From: Paraburkholderia sejongensis
GTDB lineage: Bacteria; Pseudomonadota; Gammaproteobacteria; Burkholderiales; Burkholderiaceae
Direction: 5' to 3'
Length of the DNA stretch: 64,000 nucleotides
NCBI RefSeq assembly: GCF_020880815.1
Contig: NZ_JAJITD010000008.1
Location: forward strand, 62,001-126,000
Below are positions 59,603-64,000 of the stretch, piece by piece (the stretch's first letter is position 1; each line of letters starts with the position of its first letter). The position numbers were made by a program, and so were the translations under genes. The notes beneath the pieces were generated by a model. It did not search any database and was not told the DNA's origin. It saw only the letters and a program-made list of their open reading frames with translations.

Positions 59603-61729
59603 ATGATGCCAGCTTCTTCCCCCGTGCCGTTCCAGTGGCCGCTTTCCCCTGATCCATTCCTGCCGCTCGAGGCGCTCTACGATCCCGCGGCGCTCGCGTG
59701 GGTCGAAGCGCAGAACGCGCGCACGCGCGCCGCGTGGTGCAGCGGCGCGGCGTTCGAGACTCTGAAGCGGCGCCTTGCCGACGCCTATCTGCCGCGCGAA
59801 CGTCCGGTGATTCCGGACCGCTGGAAGGACTGGGCCTACGATCTGTGGCAGGACGAGCGCAATCCGCGCGGCATCTGGCGACGCACGACATGGGCCGCGT
59901 GGCGCGCGGGCGCGCCGGTGTGGCAGAACCTGCTCGACTTCGATGCGCTCGGCGCCGCCGAAGGCACGCCGTGGGTCTGCGTCGATCTCGACATCCTCTA
60001 TCCGGACGGCGATCGCGCGCTGATCACGATGTCGCCGGGCGGCTCCGATGCGGTCGTGGTGCGCGAATTCGACCTCGACGCGCAGTGCTTCGTCGACGGC
60101 GGCTTCGCGATTGCGAAGGCTGGCAAGCACACCGCTTCGTGGATCGATCGCGACACGCTGTACGTCGGCTGGGACAACGGTCGCAAGACCTTGACGCGCT
60201 CCGGCTATCCGCGCGAAGTGCGGCGCTGGAGCCGCGGCAGCGCGCTCGCCGACGCGCCGGTGGTGTTTCGCGGCGAGTTCGACGACATCGGCGTCGATGC
60301 GCATTACGACCCGATCGACCGGCGCCATACGGTGACGAGCAGCGTCGACTTTTTCGATTCGCAGACCTATTGGCTCGATGCGGCGACCGGCGCATGGCGC
60401 CGCTACGAGGTGCCCGAGCACGTCGCGGTCGGCGCATGGCAGGGCTGGCTGCTGCTCGAACCGCGGCTCGACTGGGAGCGCGACGACGGCACGCATTTTC
60501 CGGGCGGCGCGCTGCTGGCGATTCGCGAGGACGCGTTCCTGCGCGGCGAACGCGATGTGACGCCGCTGTTCATGCCGAACGAGCGGACCTCGGCCTGCGA
60601 GTGGTCGCACACGCGGCATCATCTGATCGTGTCGTACCTCGACGACGTGCGCAGCAAGACGCTGATCTGGACGCCGACGCAGCGCGAGGACGGCACATGG
60701 CAGTGGCGCGAGCGCGTGTTCGCCGCGCACGGCGATGCGCAGGTGGACGTATCACCGGTCGAATCGACGCTGAACGACGAGGTATTCGTCGATACCGACG
60801 ACTATCTGCAACCGCCGGCCTACTGGCTCACCGATCTGGCCGGCGACGCACCGGCCGACTGGGAATTGCTCGACCGCTGGCCGACCCAGTTCGACGCGAC
60901 GCGCTTTGCCGTGACGCGCGCTCACGCGGTATCGGCCGACGGCACGCCCGTGCCGTACACGGTGATCGGACCGAAGGACATCGCATCGTCAGGACAGCAA
61001 AGCAAGCCGCGTCCATGCCTGCTGAGCGGTTATGGCGGTTTCGCGATTCCGCTGCTGCCGAGTTATCTGACCGGGCAGGGGATCGGCTGGCTCGAGCGCG
61101 GCGGCGTCTACGTGGTCGCGCATATTCGCGGCGGCGGCGAGTTCGGCACGCGCTGGCATACGGCCGCGCAGGGCGAGCATCGCCAGCGCGCGTTCGACGA
61201 TTTCATCGCGGTCGCAGAAGCGCTGAGCGCGACCGGCGTGACGAGCGCCGCGCAACTCGGCATCCAGGGCGGCAGCAACGGCGGCCTGCTGGTCGCCGCG
61301 TGCATGGTGCAGCGGCCCGAGCTATTCGGCGCGGTGGTGTGCGAAGTGCCGCTGCTCGACATGAGCCGCTACCACCTGCTGCACGCGGGCGCGTCGTGGA
61401 TCGACGAATACGGCGACCCGGATGAAGCCGACGAAGCGCGCGTGCTCGCCGCGTATTCGCCGTATCACAACCTCGCGGCGGGCGTCGCGTATCCGCCGGT
61501 GCTGTTCATGACCTCGACCGCCGACGATCGCGTGCATCCCGGCCACGCGCGCAAGATGGTCGCGCGGATGCAGGCGCTCGGCGCGCCGCAGGTGTGGTAT
61601 CGGGAGAACACGGAAGGCGGGCACGGCGGCTCCGATGAACTGGAGCAGGCCGAGCATGATGCGATGGTGTACGGCTTCTTGTGGGGTGTGTTGGGCGACG
61701 CGGCGGCCGCCCAGGCGATGGCGCGCTGA
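59603..61729 (+). CDS. prolyl oligopeptidase family (S9) serine peptidase
   Basis: 708 residues. An N-terminal seven-bladed propeller region (about 60-440) is followed by an alpha/beta-hydrolase domain with the nucleophile in GIQGGS(558)NGG, the acid in STADDRVHPGH, and the catalytic His in ENTEGGHGG. These match the S9A oligopeptidase triad and length (around 700). It cleaves short proline-containing peptides in relatives. No signal peptide is convincing, so it is probably cytoplasmic, as for most S9A enzymes. Two overlapping ATGs (59603, 59606) cannot be told apart. It converges on xthA. Confidence 0.92.
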   Translation: MMPASSPVPFQWPLSPDPFLPLEALYDPAALAWVEAQNARTRAAWCSGAAFETLKRRLADAYLPRERPVIPDRWKDWAYDLWQDERNPRGIWRRTTWAAWRAGAPVWQNLLDFDALGAAEGTPWVCVDLDILYPDGDRALITMSPGGSDAVVVREFDLDAQCFVDGGFAIAKAGKHTASWIDRDTLYVGWDNGRKTLTRSGYPREVRRWSRGSALADAPVVFRGEFDDIGVDAHYDPIDRRHTVTSSVDFFDSQTYWLDAATGAWRRYEVPEHVAVGAWQGWLLLEPRLDWERDDGTHFPGGALLAIREDAFLRGERDVTPLFMPNERTSACEWSHTRHHLIVSYLDDVRSKTLIWTPTQREDGTWQWRERVFAAHGDAQVDVSPVESTLNDEVFVDTDDYLQPPAYWLTDLAGDAPADWELLDRWPTQFDATRFAVTRAHAVSADGTPVPYTVIGPKDIASSGQQSKPRPCLLSGYGGFAIPLLPSYLTGQGIGWLERGGVYVVAHIRGGGEFGTRWHTAAQGEHRQRAFDDFIAVAEALSATGVTSAAQLGIQGGSNGGLLVAACMVQRPELFGAVVCEVPLLDMSRYHLLHAGASWIDEYGDPDEADEARVLAAYSPYHNLAAGVAYPPVLFMTSTADDRVHPGHARKMVARMQALGAPQVWYRENTEGGHGGSDELEQAEHDAMVYGFLWGVLGDAAAAQAMAR

Positions 61730-61783
61730 CGCGCGCCGCTGCGCCGCTGCCTCGCGGCCTCGCAGCGTCGGCCTCCCGGCGCG

Positions 61784-62560
61784 TCAGCCCAGTTGCGCGA
61801 ACACCGGCGCGTGATCTGACGGTTGTTCCAGCTTGCGCGGCGCTTTGTCGATATCGCACGCGGTGCAGATGTCGGCGAGCGCCTTGGACAGCAGGATGTG
61901 GTCGATGCGCAGTCCCGCGTTGCGGCGGAACGCCATCATCCGGTAGTCCCACCACGAATAGATCTTTTCCTGCTGCTCGAACTGGCGGAACGCGTCGAGC
62001 AGACCGAGTCCGATCAGCCGCACGAACGCCGCGCGTTCTTCCGGCGACACGAGGTTCTGACCTTCCCATGCCTTCGGATCGTGCACATCGCGATCTTCCG
62101 GTGCGATGTTGTAGTCGCCGAGCAACGCGAGCTTCGGATGCAGCGTCATTTCGGTCGCGAGCCAGTCGTGCAGCGCGTCGAGCCAGCGCAGCTTGTACGC
62201 GAACTTCTCGGTGCCCGGCGCTTGGCCGTTCGGAAAATACGCGGAGATGATGCGCACGCCTTCGATCGTCGCCGCGATCACGCGCTGCTGCGGATCCTCG
62301 AAACCGGGGATATTTCGCACGATGCTGCTTTCTTCGACGTGCAGGCCGTCGCGCACCAGAATGCCGACGCCGTTATAAGTTTTCTGCCCCGCGTACCAGC
62401 TCTGATAGCCGATCTCGGCGAGCTCCGCGCGCGGGAATTTTTCGTCGGGGAGTTTCAACTCCTGCAGGCACAGCACGTCGGTGCCGCTGCTCGCGAGCCA
62501 GTCGATCACGTGTTGCTGGCGGACTTTGAGGGAGTTGACGTTCCAGGTGGCGATTTTCAT
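61784..62560 (-). CDS. xth: exodeoxyribonuclease III
   Basis: 258 residues of the ExoIII/AP-endonuclease fold. Active-site motifs: MKIATWNVNSLKVR (Asn/Asp metal site), QELKLPDEKFP (catalytic Glu), AYFPNGQAPGTEKFAYKLRWLDALHD, LLGDYNIAPEDRDVHDPKAWEG and LRIDHILLSK with the final SDHAPV. The enzyme removes 3' blocking groups and nicks abasic sites in base-excision repair. GTGAGAA lies about five to eleven bases before the ATG. It converges with the S9 peptidase gene. Confidence 0.95.
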   Translation of the reverse strand: MKIATWNVNSLKVRQQHVIDWLASSGTDVLCLQELKLPDEKFPRAELAEIGYQSWYAGQKTYNGVGILVRDGLHVEESSIVRNIPGFEDPQQRVIAATIEGVRIISAYFPNGQAPGTEKFAYKLRWLDALHDWLATEMTLHPKLALLGDYNIAPEDRDVHDPKAWEGQNLVSPEERAAFVRLIGLGLLDAFRQFEQQEKIYSWWDYRMMAFRRNAGLRIDHILLSKALADICTACDIDKAPRKLEQPSDHAPVFAQLG

Positions 62561-62806
62561 GTCGTTCTCACTTTGTTGCGGAGCGGGGCCTCGTCACCCG
62601 AGCCTCACGCTTTTGTTCTGATCGGTCGCCGTGCGGTGCAGCGCAGCGCGCATGCGCGGTCGCGGACGATTCGGGGTTCGATGCCCCGCATCTTATCGCG
62701 CGCGAGCAGCGTATGGGGCGGGTAACGGGCGAGGGCTTGCGTCGCGCGAGACGCGCCGCATTTGCATGCGTCACGTGTGGCGGATGAACAAGATTCGGAC
62801 CACCGT

Positions 62807-62835
62807 TTGACGTTTATCAAAAGGCCGGCTATAAT
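62807..62835 (+). promoter_or_regulatory. promoter of tRNA-fMet
   Basis: TTGACG (62807-62812), a 17-base spacer and a perfect TATAAT (62830-62835) end 13 bases before the tRNA. Confidence 0.88.
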
Positions 62836-62848
62836 CTTTTTTCTCTGA

Positions 62849-62925
62849 CGCGGGGTGGAGCAGTCTGGCAGCTCGTCGGGCTCATAACCCGAAGGTCACA
62901 GGTTCAAATCCTGTCCCCGCAACCA
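62849..62925 (+). tRNA. initiator tRNA-fMet (anticodon CAU)
   Basis: 77 bases with encoded CCA. The acceptor begins CGCGGGG and ends CCCCGCAACCA, leaving the C1:A72 mismatch typical of bacterial initiators. Anticodon CAT is at 62883-62885, and the three G:C pairs of the anticodon stem (GGG / CCC) are present. The T arm GGTTCAAATCC follows. Confidence 0.97.
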
Positions 62926-62935
62926 AGTTTTGTTG

Positions 62936-62970
62936 AAAGCCCGCATAGCGCAAGCCATGCGGGCTTTTTG
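62936..62970 (+). terminator. terminator of tRNA-fMet
   Basis: AGCCCGCAT pairs with ATGCGGGCT around a 10-base loop, followed by TTTTT on the plus strand. Confidence 0.9.
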
Positions 62971-63039
62971 ACTTTCAGCCGGGCATTTCGGCTCGGCGTT
63001 CTAGCCCGGCGCCTTTCAGCCCGGGCTTTCGCAGTCAAC

Positions 63040-63738
63040 TCACGCCGACCCGATCGCCCATTCCACCGCCGCCTGTGCATGCAACGCGGTGGTGTCGAAC
63101 ACCGGCAGCACCGAATCCTCGGGTTTGATCAGCAGCGTGATTTCGGTGCAGCCGAGAATCACCGCCTGCGCGCCGCGCGCGGCCAGATGCTCGATCACGC
63201 GCTGATACACGCGGCGCGATTCGGCTTCCACATTGCCGTGACACAACTCGTCGTAGATGATCCGATGCACGTCCGCGCGTTCGGCGTCGTCGGGCACCAG
63301 CGTGTCGAGGCCGAAGCGCTCGCGCAGCCGGCCGGTATAAAACTCCTGCTCCATCGTATAGCGGGTGCCGAGCAGGCCGACCCGTTCGACGCCCGCCGCG
63401 CGCAGCGCTTCGCCGGTCGGATCGGCGATGTGCAGGAACGGCACGCTGATCGCCCGCTCGATCGAATCGCATACGCGATGCATCGTATTGGTCGCGAGGA
63501 TCACCAGATCGGCGCCGCCGCGTTCGAGCTGGCTCGCGGCATCGGCCATCTGCTTGCCGAGCGCGGCCCAGTCGCCGGCGCGCTGGTTCGCTTCGACCTC
63601 GGCGAAGTCGACCGTCAGCAGCAGGCTGCGCGCGTTGTGATGGCCGCCCAGGCGCGCCTTCGCGTGACGGTTCAGCAGCCGGTAATACTCGGTGGACGAC
63701 TCCCAGCTCATGCCGCCGATCACGCCGATCGTTTTCAT
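63040..63738 (-). CDS. YgeA-type aspartate/glutamate racemase
   Basis: 232 residues of the Asp/Glu racemase superfamily. The N-terminal GVIGGMSWESSTEYYRLLN and HNARSLLLTVDFAEVE match. The two catalytic positions are Thr83 in LATNTMHRVC and Cys197 in AVILGCTEITLL. The usual first catalytic Cys is replaced by Thr, the same Thr83/Cys197 arrangement recalled for E. coli YgeA, an atypical but active amino-acid racemase. Thus activity is likely despite the missing first Cys. GGAG lies eight bases before the ATG. Broad or L-Asp/L-Glu specificity cannot be decided from sequence. Confidence 0.88.
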   Translation of the reverse strand: MKTIGVIGGMSWESSTEYYRLLNRHAKARLGGHHNARSLLLTVDFAEVEANQRAGDWAALGKQMADAASQLERGGADLVILATNTMHRVCDSIERAISVPFLHIADPTGEALRAAGVERVGLLGTRYTMEQEFYTGRLRERFGLDTLVPDDAERADVHRIIYDELCHGNVEAESRRVYQRVIEHLAARGAQAVILGCTEITLLIKPEDSVLPVFDTTALHAQAAVEWAIGSA

Positions 63739-63951
63739 CTGTACGCTCCGTGAATGCTTGCCCGAAACGGCGAGTATAGGCGCGTCGCGATGCCCGCCGC
63801 CGGTACGGATCGTAGCGCGCTGGCCGGTACGCCTCGCTGCCCTGACGAGCGGCCACGGCCATCACGGTGCGCGCACGCGACACGACCCGCGCGCGCATTT
63901 CTGGCGCCGCTAGAATCGTAGCGAGTCCGAAGCGATCAACGGGAGCGATAC

Positions 63952-64000
63952 ATGGATCTGATCATCCGCCGCGCGACGCTGCCGCGCAGCGCCACGCAAC
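63952..64000 (+). CDS. start of an unidentified gene cut by the window edge
   Basis: A frame begins ATG at 63952 with GGGAG seven bases upstream and runs off the window after 16 codons (MDLIIRRATLPRSATQ). The MDLIIRRATLP start is like the first strand of several amidohydrolases such as cytosine deaminase, but too little is present to assign it. TAGAAT at 63911-63916 may be its -10 box. Confidence 0.5.
   Translation, partial: MDLIIRRATLPRSATQ

Noticed and set aside
62849..62925. tRNA-fMet as a possible integration (attachment) site
   Set aside because: Its 3' flank has only a terminator and an ordinary racemase gene; no integrase and no repeat of the tRNA end is present in the window.

Overview
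The window reads as a piece of main chromosome from a Burkholderiaceae bacterium, most likely Paraburkholderia or Burkholderia. The base composition is very GC-rich. The gene set is typical of that group: long-form leuA, paired DUF2844/DUF3443 genes, bamC, thiC, argA-yggX, hrpA and glnA-ntrB-ntrC. I see no prophage, insertion sequence, CRISPR array, plasmid origin or rRNA operon. The genus is inferred from gene content and protein similarity recalled from memory, not from a search.

Layout. 1-5 kb: the end of a solute-binding protein, leuA (minus strand) with an apparent leucine-rich leader peptide and attenuation region, a small lipoprotein, and a DUF2844/DUF3443 pair in which DUF3443 looks like a pepsin-fold protein. 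5-11 kb: bamC, a structured small-RNA candidate with a strong terminator, a DMT exporter, a lactate permease and two small surface lipoproteins. 11.5-14 kb: thiC under a TPP riboswitch, then rnk. 15-20 kb: a fimbria-like secreted protein, a second DMT exporter, fadH and a DUF4397 lipoprotein. 20-25 kb: a stress and signalling cluster with entericidin, a NarX-type histidine kinase, two DUF1328 membrane peptides, a ferritin-like protein, a NarL-type regulator, a receiver-only regulator, and a small acyl-carrier-like gene broken by one extra G. 25-33 kb: an MFS exporter, a CpdA-like phosphodiesterase, tRNA-Leu(UAA), a YgjP-like metalloprotein, an FdhF/YdeP-type molybdoenzyme facing a MocR-type regulator over a perfect 20-bp palindrome, a winged-helix protein and an SDR. 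33-43 kb: an SH3b protein with a Gly/Pro/His tail, a GAF-PAS-GGDEF-EAL enzyme, a flavin disulfide oxidoreductase, a cupin, a TMEM175-like channel, a YfcE-like phosphoesterase and a ProP-like symporter.

43-54 kb: argA-yggX (minus) is separated from hrpA (plus) by only 23 bp carrying one symmetric TATAAT block. HrpA has a long repetitive N-terminal extension. Then come a beta-propeller protein, a membrane di-iron hydroxylase followed by an 11-bp tandem repeat, an EI24 membrane protein with a CinA-like protein, and a rhodanese. 54.7-59.5 kb: the nitrogen module, with two NtrC-type sites and a sigma-54 promoter ahead of glnA, then glnL (ntrB) and glnG (ntrC). 59.6-64 kb: a prolyl oligopeptidase, xthA, the initiator tRNA-fMet with consensus promoter and terminator, and a YgeA-type racemase with a Thr/Cys catalytic pair. 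A new gene starts at the right edge.

Regulatory circuits visible in the DNA: leucine attenuation of leuA, TPP control of thiC, NtrBC control of glnA, and probable MocR control at the molybdoenzyme locus. Most long frames opposite these genes are composition shadows and are omitted.
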